A stretch of 64,000 nucleotides of DNA from Gluconobacter kanchanaburiensis NBRC 103587 (GTDB lineage Bacteria; Pseudomonadota; Alphaproteobacteria; Acetobacterales; Acetobacteraceae). Below, in pieces: positions 16,600 through 26,087 of this stretch (its first letter is position 1; each line of letters opens with the position of its first letter). The translations under genes were made by a program, and so were the position numbers. The DNA is taken from the NCBI RefSeq assembly GCF_007988905.1, contig NZ_BJVA01000007.1:62001-126000 (forward strand). Direction: 5' to 3'. The notes beneath the pieces were generated by a model. The model did no database searches. It was not told the origin of the DNA and saw nothing but the letters and a program-made list of their open reading frames with translations.

Positions 16600-18459
16600 G
16601 TGACCGAGGCCCCGTCCTTTCCCCGCCCCACGATTCGTCGCCTGTCCGGTCATGTCATCGACCTGATCGCAGCGGGTGAGGTCATCGAACGTCCTGCCGC
16701 TGCGCTGAAGGAACTGGTCGAAAACGCCATTGATTCCGGCGCAACCTGCATCGTGGTCGCGCTGCGTGCAGGCGGGACGGACCGGATCGACGTTACGGAT
16801 AATGGCTGCGGCATGAGTCCGTTTGAGCTGGAACTGGCGGTCGAACGGCACTGCACCTCCAAACTTCAGGACGACCACCTCGTCCAGATCCGGACGCTCG
16901 GGTTCCGAGGAGAGGCTCTGCCCTCCATCGGCGCCAGCGCGCGGCTCTCCATCACGTCCCGCACGCCCGATGCCGACACCGCCTGGTGCATCCGCGTTGA
17001 TGGCGGCGTCATTACCCCGCCACAACCCGCTTCCGGCCCGGTCGGCACGCGCATTGTCGTAACGGACCTGTTCTTCGCCACCCCGGCGCGGCGCAAATTC
17101 CTTAAAAGCGCGCGCGTTGAGAGCGGGCATGCCGAGTCCGTCATGCGGCGGTTGGCCCTGTCCGCTCCCCATTGCGCCATGCGTGTCCTGCTGGACGACA
17201 AGGTCCTGTTCGACCTGCCCGAACAGAGCCCGATCAGTCGTGCGGCGTCCATCCTCGATACCACGCCCGATACCCTGATCCCGCTCGACGAACAGCGCGG
17301 TGCGGTGCGCCTGTCGGGTTTTGCCTGTGGTCCGGCCCGAACCCGCGCGACAGGATCGGGACAGTTCATTCTGGTTAACAATCGCCCGGTGACGGACCCG
17401 ATGCTGCGAACCGCCATTCGCGTGGCCTATCGTCCCGTCATTGAGCGTGGCCGTTTCCCGGTCATGGCGCTGCATCTGAAAGTGCCGCTGGAGCGTCTGG
17501 ACGTGAACGTCCATCCCGCCAAGACGGAACTCCGTTTCGCCGATGAAGCCGAAATCCGCTCCCTCGTTATCGGTGGTCTGGGTCGGGCGCTGGGGCATGG
17601 CTCGAAGGGCGGAGGCGGCATTCACGCAAGTTTCGCCCCGCGTTCTTCCATTGTCTATCCGCCGCGCCCGCCGGAACCCCGCGAGACGCTGACGTCGCTC
17701 CCGTTACAGGCCAGTCTGCCTACTGCCTCGACGTCAGGAACTGAGCGTGCGCCCCAAACCCCGCAAGCTGTCCCTCGTCAGGGTTTCGCGGAAAAGGACC
17801 CGGCTTTCGCCCCGGCAGCCCGCGCCCCGCAGCAGCCTGAGGCACTCGATCCAGCATTCCCGCTCGGCGCGTCCATCGCGCAAGTCTTTGACACCTACAT
17901 TCTCGCGCTGGCGCCCGATGGCGACCTGATCCTCGTGGACCAGCATGCGGCTCATGAACGCCTGACCCATGAGCGGCTGCGCGAACAATATGCAAGCGGC
18001 GGTACGCTGCGTGCGCAGGCCCTGCTCCTGCCCGAAGTGGTGGATCTGCCCCGCCGTGAGGCCGAGGCTCTCATGGCGCGGGTGGAGGATCTGGCCAGAC
18101 TCGGGATCGATCTTGAATCTTTCGGTCCTGGCAGTGTGCTGCTGCGGTCGGTTCCGGCTCTTCTGGGCGCGCAGGACATTCAGGGCCTTCTGAAGGACGT
18201 TGCTGACGAACTGGCCAACGATCCGGATCTGGACGCCGCCAGTACTGGAAGTTTCGCGCATCATCTGGATGCCATTCTCGCGCGCATGGCATGTCATGGC
18301 AGCATCCGCGCAGGTCGTCGGCTTAAGCCTGAAGAAATGGATGCGCTGTTGCGGGAGATGGAACGCACACCACGTGCAAATACATGCTCGCATGGACGTC
18401 CGACATGGCTCAGACTGACTCGACGTGAACTTGAACGTCTTTTTGGGCGCGTTAAATAG
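16600..18459 (+). CDS. mutL: DNA mismatch repair protein MutL
   Basis: Links MutS mismatch recognition to strand removal. It has 619 residues. The N-terminal GHKL ATPase has LIAAGEVIERPAAALKELVE, DNGCGM and GFRGEALPSIGA; a Pro/Ala-rich linker covers about 345-420; the C-terminal domain carries the endonuclease motif DQHAAHERLTHE (DQHA-x2-E-x4-E) plus ACHGSIRAG and CSHGRP. This is therefore the nicking type of MutL, as expected where there is no MutH. The start is GTG 16600 with GAGGAG upstream. Confidence 0.95.
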   Translation: MTEAPSFPRPTIRRLSGHVIDLIAAGEVIERPAAALKELVENAIDSGATCIVVALRAGGTDRIDVTDNGCGMSPFELELAVERHCTSKLQDDHLVQIRTLGFRGEALPSIGASARLSITSRTPDADTAWCIRVDGGVITPPQPASGPVGTRIVVTDLFFATPARRKFLKSARVESGHAESVMRRLALSAPHCAMRVLLDDKVLFDLPEQSPISRAASILDTTPDTLIPLDEQRGAVRLSGFACGPARTRATGSGQFILVNNRPVTDPMLRTAIRVAYRPVIERGRFPVMALHLKVPLERLDVNVHPAKTELRFADEAEIRSLVIGGLGRALGHGSKGGGGIHASFAPRSSIVYPPRPPEPRETLTSLPLQASLPTASTSGTERAPQTPQAVPRQGFAEKDPAFAPAARAPQQPEALDPAFPLGASIAQVFDTYILALAPDGDLILVDQHAAHERLTHERLREQYASGGTLRAQALLLPEVVDLPRREAEALMARVEDLARLGIDLESFGPGSVLLRSVPALLGAQDIQGLLKDVADELANDPDLDAASTGSFAHHLDAILARMACHGSIRAGRRLKPEEMDALLREMERTPRANTCSHGRPTWLRLTRRELERLFGRVK

Positions 18460-18540
18460 CACGTAGCCTTGAAGAGTCATTTCTTGCATCACCATGTTAG
18501 GACCGGCGGAGATCCGTTTGGCGGCAGGAAAGACAACAGA

Positions 18541-20271
18541 ATGTCAGCGTCACTCCAAGACAGTTTCGAGGTCAGTAATGACTCTCTTCTCCACTCTTTC
18601 CGCTCCATCGTCGGTTCACGCCACGTCCTGACTTCGCCAGAAGCGACTTATCGCTTTCGCAAGGGATTTCGTTTCGGCATGGGAGACGTGGTGGCGGTGC
18701 TTCAACCGGGCAGCCTTGTCGAATTGTGGCGTGCCGCGAAGCTTTGCGCCGAGTCTGGACGGATCATCATCATGCAGGCCGCCAATACGGGCCTGACGGG
18801 CGGCTCCACCCCGGACGGCAACGACTATGACCGGGGCGTGGTCATCATCAGCACGAACCGTCTGGACGGCATCCACCTGATTGGCGAGGGGCGGCAGGTC
18901 GTGTGTCTACCCGGCTCCACCTTGCACGATCTGGAAGACAGGCTTGCCGCCATCGGCCGTGAACCGCATTCCGTGATCGGCTCGTCCTGTATCGGTGCGT
19001 CGGTTCTGGGCGGTGTCAGCAACAATTCCGGCGGCGCGCTGATCCAGCGTGGTCCGGCCTTCACCGAAATGGCGCTGTTCGGCCAGATGGGTGCGGACGG
19101 CAAACTGCATCTCGTCAATCATCTCGGCATCCGTCTGGACGGCAATCCGGAGCAGATCCTCGCCGCCGTGCAGACGGGACAGTTGCCCGAACCAGCCATC
19201 GACTGGAACGCCGGACGCGGTCACGACGAAAATTACGCCACCCATATCCGTGATGTGGATGCCGATACGCCCGCCCGGTTCAATGCCGATCCCAGCCGCT
19301 GGTATGAAGCTGCGGGATGCGCGGGTAAGCTGGTCGTGTTTGCGGTGCGTCTGGATACGTTCGAGGCGGACAAAAATCCGGCCGTGTTCTATATCGGAAC
19401 GAACAGCACGTCCGATCTTGAAGACCTCCGCCGTCATGCCCTGACCCATTTCGACGAACTGCCGATCGCCGGTGAGTATCTGCACCGCGATGCATTCGAC
19501 ATCGCCGAGAAATACGGTAAGGACACGTTTGCGGTCATTCGCTATTTCGGCACGAAATACCTGCCGAAATTTTTCTCGATGAAGTCCCGCTTCGACGTTT
19601 TCGCGCAGAAACTGCCATTCCTGTCCGACCATTTCAGCGATCTGGCGATGCAGTTCCTCAGCCGTTTCCTGCCCAAGCAGCTCCCCAAGCGCATGTGTGA
19701 GTATCGTGACCGTTTCGAGCATCACCTGATGCTCAAGGTCTCGGCCTCCATGACTGGGCCTGTTCGGACCTATCTGGAACAGTGGGCCTCAGGCACGGGG
19801 GGCGCTTTCTTCGAATGTACGCCCGAAGAAGGCAAGCTTGCCTTCCTGCACCGCTTTGCCGCGGCCGGTGCTGCTGTGCGGTACCGCGCAATCCACACGA
19901 AAACGGCCGAAGATATCGTGGCGCTTGATGTCGCCCTGCGCCGCAATGATCGTGAATGGTTCGAGGTTCTGCCGAAGGAGATCGAGGACAAGATCATCGT
20001 CAAACTCTATTACGGTCATTTCTTCTGCCACGTGATGCACCAGGATTACGTGATCAAAAAGGGCTACAACGCCATGCAGGTGGAGCACGACATGCTCCCC
20101 GGACTGGACGCCCGTGGCGCGCGCTATCCGGCGGAACATAATGTCGGGCATCTCTACAAGGCGCCGGACGAGATGGTCGCTCATTACCGCAGCCTTGATC
20201 CCTGCAACTGCTTCAACCCCGGCATTGGCCTTGCGCCCAAGACCCGGAACTGGGTTGCCGAGAGCGTCTGA
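18541..20271 (+). CDS. dld: Quinone-dependent D-lactate dehydrogenase
   Basis: An FAD flavoprotein at the inner face of the cytoplasmic membrane that oxidises D-lactate to pyruvate and passes electrons to quinone. It has 576 residues. The FAD-binding PCMH domain has IIIMQAANTGLTGGSTPDG, GSSCIGASVLGGVSNNSGG and LIQRGPAFTEMALF; the C-terminal Dld-type membrane-binding domain ends with GHLYKAPDEMVAHYRSLDP. Start ATG 18541 has AGGAAAG upstream. The gene is monocistronic with its own hairpin terminator. Such dehydrogenases suit the oxidative respiratory style of acetic acid bacteria. Confidence 0.93.
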   Translation: MSASLQDSFEVSNDSLLHSFRSIVGSRHVLTSPEATYRFRKGFRFGMGDVVAVLQPGSLVELWRAAKLCAESGRIIIMQAANTGLTGGSTPDGNDYDRGVVIISTNRLDGIHLIGEGRQVVCLPGSTLHDLEDRLAAIGREPHSVIGSSCIGASVLGGVSNNSGGALIQRGPAFTEMALFGQMGADGKLHLVNHLGIRLDGNPEQILAAVQTGQLPEPAIDWNAGRGHDENYATHIRDVDADTPARFNADPSRWYEAAGCAGKLVVFAVRLDTFEADKNPAVFYIGTNSTSDLEDLRRHALTHFDELPIAGEYLHRDAFDIAEKYGKDTFAVIRYFGTKYLPKFFSMKSRFDVFAQKLPFLSDHFSDLAMQFLSRFLPKQLPKRMCEYRDRFEHHLMLKVSASMTGPVRTYLEQWASGTGGAFFECTPEEGKLAFLHRFAAAGAAVRYRAIHTKTAEDIVALDVALRRNDREWFEVLPKEIEDKIIVKLYYGHFFCHVMHQDYVIKKGYNAMQVEHDMLPGLDARGARYPAEHNVGHLYKAPDEMVAHYRSLDPCNCFNPGIGLAPKTRNWVAESV

Positions 20272-20284
20272 CGCTCTCGGTTCT
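20258..20284 (+). terminator. Hairpin terminator of dld
   Basis: A perfect 10-bp stem (20258-20267 with 20271-20280, CCGAGAGCGT arm) with a 3-base loop overlaps the dld stop codon and is followed by TTCT. It also separates dld from the convergent copper receptor gene ending at 20303. Confidence 0.65.
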
Positions 20285-20302
20285 GTTGCGGTCCGACTCC
20301 CC

Positions 20303-22441
20303 TTAGAATGCGGCGGTCAGGTTCATGTTGAAAGACCGCCCCATTCCCGGCAACGGCCCCAGAACACCCGTAGCGTCGTAATCTCCTAGCGAGAGACCGC
20401 CGAGCGGCAGGTAATATCGCTGGTTCAGCACGTTCGCGAGCTCGGCATTGAGCGTGAAATACCGCCAGCGATAGCTTCCCCCAAGCCCCAGCAGAGCATA
20501 GCCGGGCGTGCGGGGCTCGTTGCGCAGCCAGTCCACGGTGTTCTTGGATTTCACGAGCGTCACCTCGACGCGACCTGTCCAGTTTTCATAGGTCTCGTGG
20601 AGCCCGATCAGGCCATTCGCAGGCATCTGGTGATACAGGCCCGAATGCGTGACCAGATCCACACCGCGCACCCAGTTGATATTCCCGACCAACTCGCCCC
20701 TGCCGTAAGCTCGTTTGTCCCACAGGCGCACGGAGCCTGAGGCGTTGATGCCGTAGCTTTGGGCATTGTGATTGACGAATTTCAGCATCGACAGCCCGTT
20801 TGAGAAGCGGCTCAACCGCCGGACGTTAATGTAATTGTGCGTGTAGGTATAAAACGGCTGGATCTTCAGATCCCAGCGCTGGGTCGGGTTCGGATCATGC
20901 CAGTCCACCGTGACGCTGGCCGTATTGGCGACTTCGGGCGACAGGTTCAGGTTCCCCACATAACCGTTGCCATCGCCAAACCAGCCGATCATCCGTGTCG
21001 CCATGCTGCCCATGCCCCAGGCATAACGTTCATACAGGTTTGGCGAGCGCGTCTTGCGGGCATAGCCGCCTTCGATGGACAGGCTGTCCAGCGGCTTCCA
21101 ACGTCCTGTTGCGGTCACGTCGAAATTGACGTCCGTGCGCCCGCGTGACGCCTGATTGAACCGCTCCGCAGCCATCGCATCGGCCATGGACATCATCCCT
21201 GTCCAGGAATAGGGCGCGACCTTGCCCGTATTCATCATCACCAGATCGTTGCGGAATCCGAGTTGTGTGGAAAAGCGGGGCAGCCACTGCGCGTCCCATT
21301 CCGCGAAATGACCCAGCCGGTCCCGATGGCCGTTGTTGATGTTGTGATAGGTGCCCGGCCCCATCATCATGCTGCCCTGAAGCGGCGGCCACCAGTCGTT
21401 CAGTCCGTTATGGTCGAAGGAGCTGCCCAGTTTGAGCGTGTGCTTCAGCCCGAGCGGAATAGTCGCCTTGATTGCATAGGTCGCCGTTCGCGCATCCGTG
21501 TTCATTGGCATACCCGTGGTCGCGCTGTGCCCGCCCTTGTCCGAAAGCATGTCCATGACATGCGTTACCCGTTGCCAGGAGCCGCGCACATCGAGCGTGC
21601 CCCAGTTGAAGTCGCCCTTATACTTGCCGTTCACGAAGGTCGAGCGGTTGTTGGTCATGTCCATGTACTGGTTGGGAAAACCTTCATAGGGGATATCCTG
21701 CTGACCGAAGGTCAGGGCCAGAAGATGGTTGGCCTTCTTCACGCCCAACGTCACGGCATGGTTGAAGCTCAGATACTCGGTGGAGCGCACGCGCTGCCCG
21801 CTCCCGCCTGCCTGATAGTCGCTGGCATGGGAATAAGAGGCCGTATAGCGCAGGCTGAACATGTCATTGGCGACCGTCAAAGACCCCGAAGCCCCCGAAC
21901 CGCCGCCATTGCTGCGATAATCCCCCCGCACATGCCCAGTCACGAGGATATTGCCCGTTTTGGCAAAGAGCGGGTCTTTGCGCTCGATCTCGACGGTCCC
22001 GCCGATACTGTCTCCGCCCAGACTCACGGGCGTGATCCCCGCAATCGCTACGGCACGCGAGACGCTGTCCGGATCGACGTAAGACATGGCGGGATTCATA
22101 TGGTTCGGACAGGCGGCATCAATCCGCATGCCGTCCACGAGCGTCGCCACCCGGTCGTCGGCCATGCCGTTCAGGACAGGCAGGGCGGAGACGCCGCCTG
22201 CGGAATAGGTGCTGTAACCGAGCGCATGGTCCAGAAGATGCGCTGTATCCGCGCTGCTTGTCTGGGGCTGGTGTACGCCGATGACGCTCAACTGTTCGGT
22301 CTTGGCAGACTCGACGGAGTCCGGCTGAGAGAGGGCATCCTGTGCGGATGCTCCTGAAAAGGTACTCAGGGTAAAGAAAATGGCCGTCAGGCACGGGCGC
22401 GCATAACCTGCGTCAGTGCGGGTCCTGTAAAGGGGGAGCAT
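20303..22441 (-). CDS. TonB-dependent copper receptor (OprC/NosA-like)
   Basis: A 712-residue outer-membrane receptor with a signal peptide ending near SGASAQ. The plug starts at EQLSVIG and contains VDGMRIDAACPNHMNPAMSY, then GGDSIGGTVEI; the barrel ends NMNLTAAF. The CPNHM run (Cys111, Met115 from this start) is a CxxxM motif matching the copper-binding CxxxM of Pseudomonas OprC as I recall it, and many Met/His residues lie in the barrel loops. Start ATG 22441 has GAGG nine bases upstream. Downstream of a Met/His-rich DUF2946 gene in the same direction, consistent with copper acquisition. The ligand is inferred. Confidence 0.82.
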   Translation of the reverse strand: MLPLYRTRTDAGYARPCLTAIFFTLSTFSGASAQDALSQPDSVESAKTEQLSVIGVHQPQTSSADTAHLLDHALGYSTYSAGGVSALPVLNGMADDRVATLVDGMRIDAACPNHMNPAMSYVDPDSVSRAVAIAGITPVSLGGDSIGGTVEIERKDPLFAKTGNILVTGHVRGDYRSNGGGSGASGSLTVANDMFSLRYTASYSHASDYQAGGSGQRVRSTEYLSFNHAVTLGVKKANHLLALTFGQQDIPYEGFPNQYMDMTNNRSTFVNGKYKGDFNWGTLDVRGSWQRVTHVMDMLSDKGGHSATTGMPMNTDARTATYAIKATIPLGLKHTLKLGSSFDHNGLNDWWPPLQGSMMMGPGTYHNINNGHRDRLGHFAEWDAQWLPRFSTQLGFRNDLVMMNTGKVAPYSWTGMMSMADAMAAERFNQASRGRTDVNFDVTATGRWKPLDSLSIEGGYARKTRSPNLYERYAWGMGSMATRMIGWFGDGNGYVGNLNLSPEVANTASVTVDWHDPNPTQRWDLKIQPFYTYTHNYINVRRLSRFSNGLSMLKFVNHNAQSYGINASGSVRLWDKRAYGRGELVGNINWVRGVDLVTHSGLYHQMPANGLIGLHETYENWTGRVEVTLVKSKNTVDWLRNEPRTPGYALLGLGGSYRWRYFTLNAELANVLNQRYYLPLGGLSLGDYDATGVLGPLPGMGRSFNMNLTAAF

Positions 22442-22555
22442 GATCCACATCCTCGACTGATCTGAAAACCAGTCACGGCGGATCATGCTCCGCAGGCTGT
22501 CCCGAAAGAGACAGACCGCAGGCAGTTTCGTCTTCCGCCATGACCACAATGGGGG

Positions 22556-22990
22556 TCAGACGAGGTGAGGTGGCCCTCGGGAAGGGGGAAGCAGTCGCCA
22601 GATCGAGGGAGGCGCACGCGGTGCACCAGGCGTCTGGCGGATCTGACGTCCTATGATCCCACAGGCTGGTAGCACAGGCAGACTGACCAGAATGACCGTC
22701 AGAAGCTGCAACAGCGGACAGAGCGGGCAGGTACCGTCATGCGAATGGTGATGATGCTGATGTCCGGCGGTCATGCCGGGCATCGGCCCGGCCATTTGCT
22801 CTGTCATCACCATGGGGGATGGTGCAATGTCGATGCCCGTCAAGCGCTCGATCGTCGCCCGGGGACTTTCTTCGGGGTAGGAACATCCCTGAAGAACGAG
22901 CTGCCCTAGAAACCCCAGAAGAACCATGGCGATGACTGCAAGCGCAGACAGACCGGACCGTCGGTTCGAGGGGAAGAAGAGGCGAGACAT
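22556..22990 (-). CDS. DUF2946-type Met/His-rich membrane or lipoprotein
   Basis: A 144-residue protein. The N-terminus is a hydrophobic segment (LSALAVIAMVLLGFLGQLVL) running into LQGC, which could be a lipobox or simply a membrane anchor. Then comes a Met/His-rich part (MVMTEQMAGPMPGM, GHQHHHHSH) and the DUF2946-like HDGTCPLCPLL, followed by a second hydrophobic segment. Clusters of Met, His and CxxC suggest copper binding. It precedes the copper-type receptor by 114 bases on the same strand. Proteins of this family often sit next to copper receptors and transporters; the exact role is unknown. Confidence 0.7.
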   Translation of the reverse strand: MSRLFFPSNRRSGLSALAVIAMVLLGFLGQLVLQGCSYPEESPRATIERLTGIDIAPSPMVMTEQMAGPMPGMTAGHQHHHHSHDGTCPLCPLLQLLTVILVSLPVLPACGIIGRQIRQTPGAPRAPPSIWRLLPPSRGPPHLV

Positions 22991-23095
22991 GACACCGGCA
23001 TCTGGCGCGCGCCTCCCGCGTCGGTCAAGAGTGCGAAATACGTCCCGACCCTATGTTTCTGCCTGTTTTGAGCCGATTATAGGATCTGTGTTGCG

Positions 23096-23986
23096 TCAGT
23101 GCAGAGACTTCTGTCGGCCAGTCAGTACATTCCCCGCTGAGGCGGCAGCAATACACAGTACGCCCATCCAGCGCATTGCGGACAGGGCCTCATGCAGAAA
23201 CACGAATCCTGACAGAGCGCCCAGCATTGGCTCCATGCTCAGCAGGATCCCCAGGTCGCGCGGACTGAGGGTCCGCATGGCCATCATGTCCAGAATATAC
23301 GGCACTGCTGAAGACAGGACCGCCACACTCAGCGCCGCTCCGCCCTGCCAGGGATGGGTCAGGACCGTCGGGATCGTCGGGATCAGGCAGGGCAGCAGCA
23401 AAATTCCCGCGGTACTCATGCCTAGTGTCGTGGCGACAGGGGCCGGGAAGATCTTCCCCATCCGCGTGCCGGTCAGGATATAGACTACCCAGCCGCAGCC
23501 GCTCAGAAGGGCCGCTGCCACGCCGAACAGATTGAGCGACGCCAGACCCGCTGTCGGTCCTTCGGGCCGCAGCAGCAGGAACAGCCCCATAACCACAAGC
23601 CCTGCCCAGCACAGATCCAGCCAACGGCGGGAGCCGACCAGTGCCAGTGTCAGGGGACCGGTGAACTCAAGAGCAACGACCACACCCAATGGCAGCCGCA
23701 CCAGCGCCACGTAAAAGCAGAAATTCATGATCGCGACAGAAGCGCCATAGGGCAGCAGCAGCTTTAGCCGCTCGACCGTCAGCGTGCCTGGCGTCGGCCG
23801 CCAGATGCACAGCAGGATCACAGCCGCCAGACAGACGCGCAGTCCCACCATGCCGGTCGGGCCAAACAGCGGGAACAGTCCTTTCGCGAGCGTTGCGCCG
23901 ACCTGAAAGGAGGAAATTCCTCCGATCAGACATCCGACGGCCTTGAGCTGGCTATTCGATTCCGTGGAGCTGGCCGGTGATGACAC
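23096..23986 (-). CDS. RhtA-like EamA-family exporter
   Basis: A 296-residue drug/metabolite transporter with about ten predicted membrane segments in two EamA repeats. ATLAKGLFPLFGPTGMVGLR and PLGVVVALEFTGPLTLAL strongly resemble E. coli RhtA, an exporter of threonine and homoserine; the substrate here is inferred. The start is GTG 23986, two bases after the parE stop, so it is probably translated from the parE transcript. No regulator is adjacent. Confidence 0.8.
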   Translation of the reverse strand: MSSPASSTESNSQLKAVGCLIGGISSFQVGATLAKGLFPLFGPTGMVGLRVCLAAVILLCIWRPTPGTLTVERLKLLLPYGASVAIMNFCFYVALVRLPLGVVVALEFTGPLTLALVGSRRWLDLCWAGLVVMGLFLLLRPEGPTAGLASLNLFGVAAALLSGCGWVVYILTGTRMGKIFPAPVATTLGMSTAGILLLPCLIPTIPTVLTHPWQGGAALSVAVLSSAVPYILDMMAMRTLSPRDLGILLSMEPMLGALSGFVFLHEALSAMRWMGVLCIAAASAGNVLTGRQKSLH

Positions 23987-23988
23987 GC

Positions 23989-26004
23989 TCAGACGTCGAG
24001 CTCGTCAACGGAGCGGGCGTGTTCCTGAATAAAGCGGAACCGCAGTTCCGGCTTGCGGCCCATCAGGCTTTCCACACGTTCGCTGGTCGCCAAACGGTCC
24101 TCGGGCGGCGTGATGACGCGCAGAAGCGTCCGCCGGGCCGGGTCCATGGTCGTTTCCTTGAGATCCTTCACCGGCATCTCGCCCAGACCCTTGAACCGGG
24201 AGACCTCGACCTTCGCATTGGCCTTGAAATCTGTCTTGATCCGCCGCAGCCGGTCCTGATCGTTCATGGCATAGACCGTCTTTGGTCCATGCGTGATGCG
24301 ATAGAGCGGAGGCTGGGCCAGATGCAGATGCCCCTGACGGATCAGTTCAGGCATTTCGCGATAGAAAAACGTCATCAGAAGCGAGGCGATATGCGCTCCG
24401 TCCACGTCGGCATCCGTCATGATGATGACGCGCCCATAGCGCAGACGGCTGATATCGAACGATGCCCCGATGCCGCAGCCCAGTGCCTCGGTCAGATCCC
24501 GAAGTTCCTGATTGGCCCGCAGCTTGTCGGTCGTGGCGGAGGCCACGTTGAGGATCTTGCCCCGTAGCGGCAGCACGGCCTGTGTCTCGCGGTCGCGCGC
24601 CTGACGGGCGGAACCGCCAGCCGATTCGCCCTCCACGAGGAACAGTTCCGTCTCGGCGGCATTTTCGCGTGTGCAATCCGTCAGCTTGCCCGGAAGGCGC
24701 AGCTTGCGCGTGGCGCTCTTGCGAGCCGTGTCCTTGACTTCGCGGCGGCGCAAACGCTCTTCCGCACGTTCCACCATGAAGGCCAGCAGACTGTCCGCCT
24801 GTTGCGGATTGCCGCCCAGCCAGTGATCCACGCGGTCGCGCAGCGCACCCTCGACCAGTCGCGATGCCTCCTGAGAAGTCAGCTTGTCCTTGGTCTGGCC
24901 CTGAAACTGTGGATCGCGAATGAAGACCGAGAGCTTGGCGGCCACGGAGCCGAGAACATCTTCCGCCGAAATGGCCGCCGCCCGCTTGACCTTCCGCTGA
25001 TCGCCCCAGGCCCGCAACCCCTTCACCAGAGCCGCGCGGAACCCGGCTTCATGTGTGCCGCCCTGAGGCGTGGGAATCGTGTTGCAGAACGAGGACAGGG
25101 TCGCTGTTCCGCTCTCAAGGAACGCCACAGCCCATTCTACGCGCCCCCCCGTGCGGCCGTCGGCTGCGATCGGTAGGTCCACGTCTCCCGCCCAGAGCGG
25201 TGTCAGCAGATCCGGATCAGGCCCGAGTTCCGCGGAAAGGGCATCTTCCAGCCCGTTGGGGAACTGGATGGTGGCCTCAACCGGCGTCTCGTCGCCTGCC
25301 TTGATCAGGGAAGGTTCGCATTTCCACTGGATCGTCACTCCCCGGAACAGTGCTGCTTTGGAGCAGCACATCCGGTAGAGCCGGGCAGGAGAGAAATGAT
25401 GATTGCCGAAGATTTCCGGATCGGGCGTAAAGCGCACGGTTGTGCCGCGTCGGTTGGGCGCGTTGCCCACTTCAGCCAACGGCGCCAGCGAGACACCGCG
25501 CACGAAATCCTGCCGGTACAGCGTCCTATCCCGTGCGACCTCGACTTCCAGCTTCTCGGACAGCGCGTTGACCACCGAACTGCCCACACCATGCAGGCCG
25601 CCGGACGTGTCATAGGCCTTGCCCGAGAATTTTCCGCCCGCATGAAGCGTGGTGAAAATCACCTCAAGCGCGGATTTTTCGGGAAATTTCGGATGAGGGG
25701 CAGTCGGGATGCCACGGCCATTGTCGCGCACCATGAGCGTGCGCGAGCCTTCCAGCCGCACGTCGATGGTTGTGGCATGACCCGCCACCGCTTCGTCCAT
25801 CGCATTGTCGAGGATTTCGGAGGCGAGGTGATGATACGCGGTATCATCCGTCCCGCCGATATACATGCCCGGACGGCGCCGGACGGGTTCAAGCCCTTCC
25901 AGCACCTCAATGTCGTGGGCACCATATTCCGTATCGACCGGCCCCTTGCGGGATGTTCCGGCCTTTGGTTTGCCTGTCTTGCCTGACTCGAACAGATCGC
26001 TCAT
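23989..26004 (-). CDS. parE: DNA topoisomerase IV subunit B
   Basis: The ATPase subunit of the type IIA topoisomerase that decatenates daughter chromosomes. It has 671 residues, the short ParE length rather than the longer GyrB. Motifs are EGLEPVRRRPGMYIGGTD near the N-terminus, ASEILDNAMDEA (ATP site), GGLHGVGSSVVNALS, the TOPRIM ELFLVEGESAGGSA and TDADVDGAHIASLL. The N-terminal 30 residues are a polar extension (SGKTGKPKAGTSRKGP). parC is not in the window. Confidence 0.94.
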   Translation of the reverse strand: MSDLFESGKTGKPKAGTSRKGPVDTEYGAHDIEVLEGLEPVRRRPGMYIGGTDDTAYHHLASEILDNAMDEAVAGHATTIDVRLEGSRTLMVRDNGRGIPTAPHPKFPEKSALEVIFTTLHAGGKFSGKAYDTSGGLHGVGSSVVNALSEKLEVEVARDRTLYRQDFVRGVSLAPLAEVGNAPNRRGTTVRFTPDPEIFGNHHFSPARLYRMCCSKAALFRGVTIQWKCEPSLIKAGDETPVEATIQFPNGLEDALSAELGPDPDLLTPLWAGDVDLPIAADGRTGGRVEWAVAFLESGTATLSSFCNTIPTPQGGTHEAGFRAALVKGLRAWGDQRKVKRAAAISAEDVLGSVAAKLSVFIRDPQFQGQTKDKLTSQEASRLVEGALRDRVDHWLGGNPQQADSLLAFMVERAEERLRRREVKDTARKSATRKLRLPGKLTDCTRENAAETELFLVEGESAGGSARQARDRETQAVLPLRGKILNVASATTDKLRANQELRDLTEALGCGIGASFDISRLRYGRVIIMTDADVDGAHIASLLMTFFYREMPELIRQGHLHLAQPPLYRITHGPKTVYAMNDQDRLRRIKTDFKANAKVEVSRFKGLGEMPVKDLKETTMDPARRTLLRVITPPEDRLATSERVESLMGRKPELRFRFIQEHARSVDELDV

Positions 26005-26087
26005 GTTTGCGTTGTCGCCGCCCGGCTAAGGAACGTCAAGCAAACCCTTTTGGTCAGGAACTCAAGCCGTTTGAGCAATCCAGCGTC

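Noticed and set aside
16063-17625. 520-codon open frame antisense to the DUF3035 gene and mutL
   Set aside because: The plus-strand genes have clear motifs. The antisense product spans two genes and their gap, as chance frames do.
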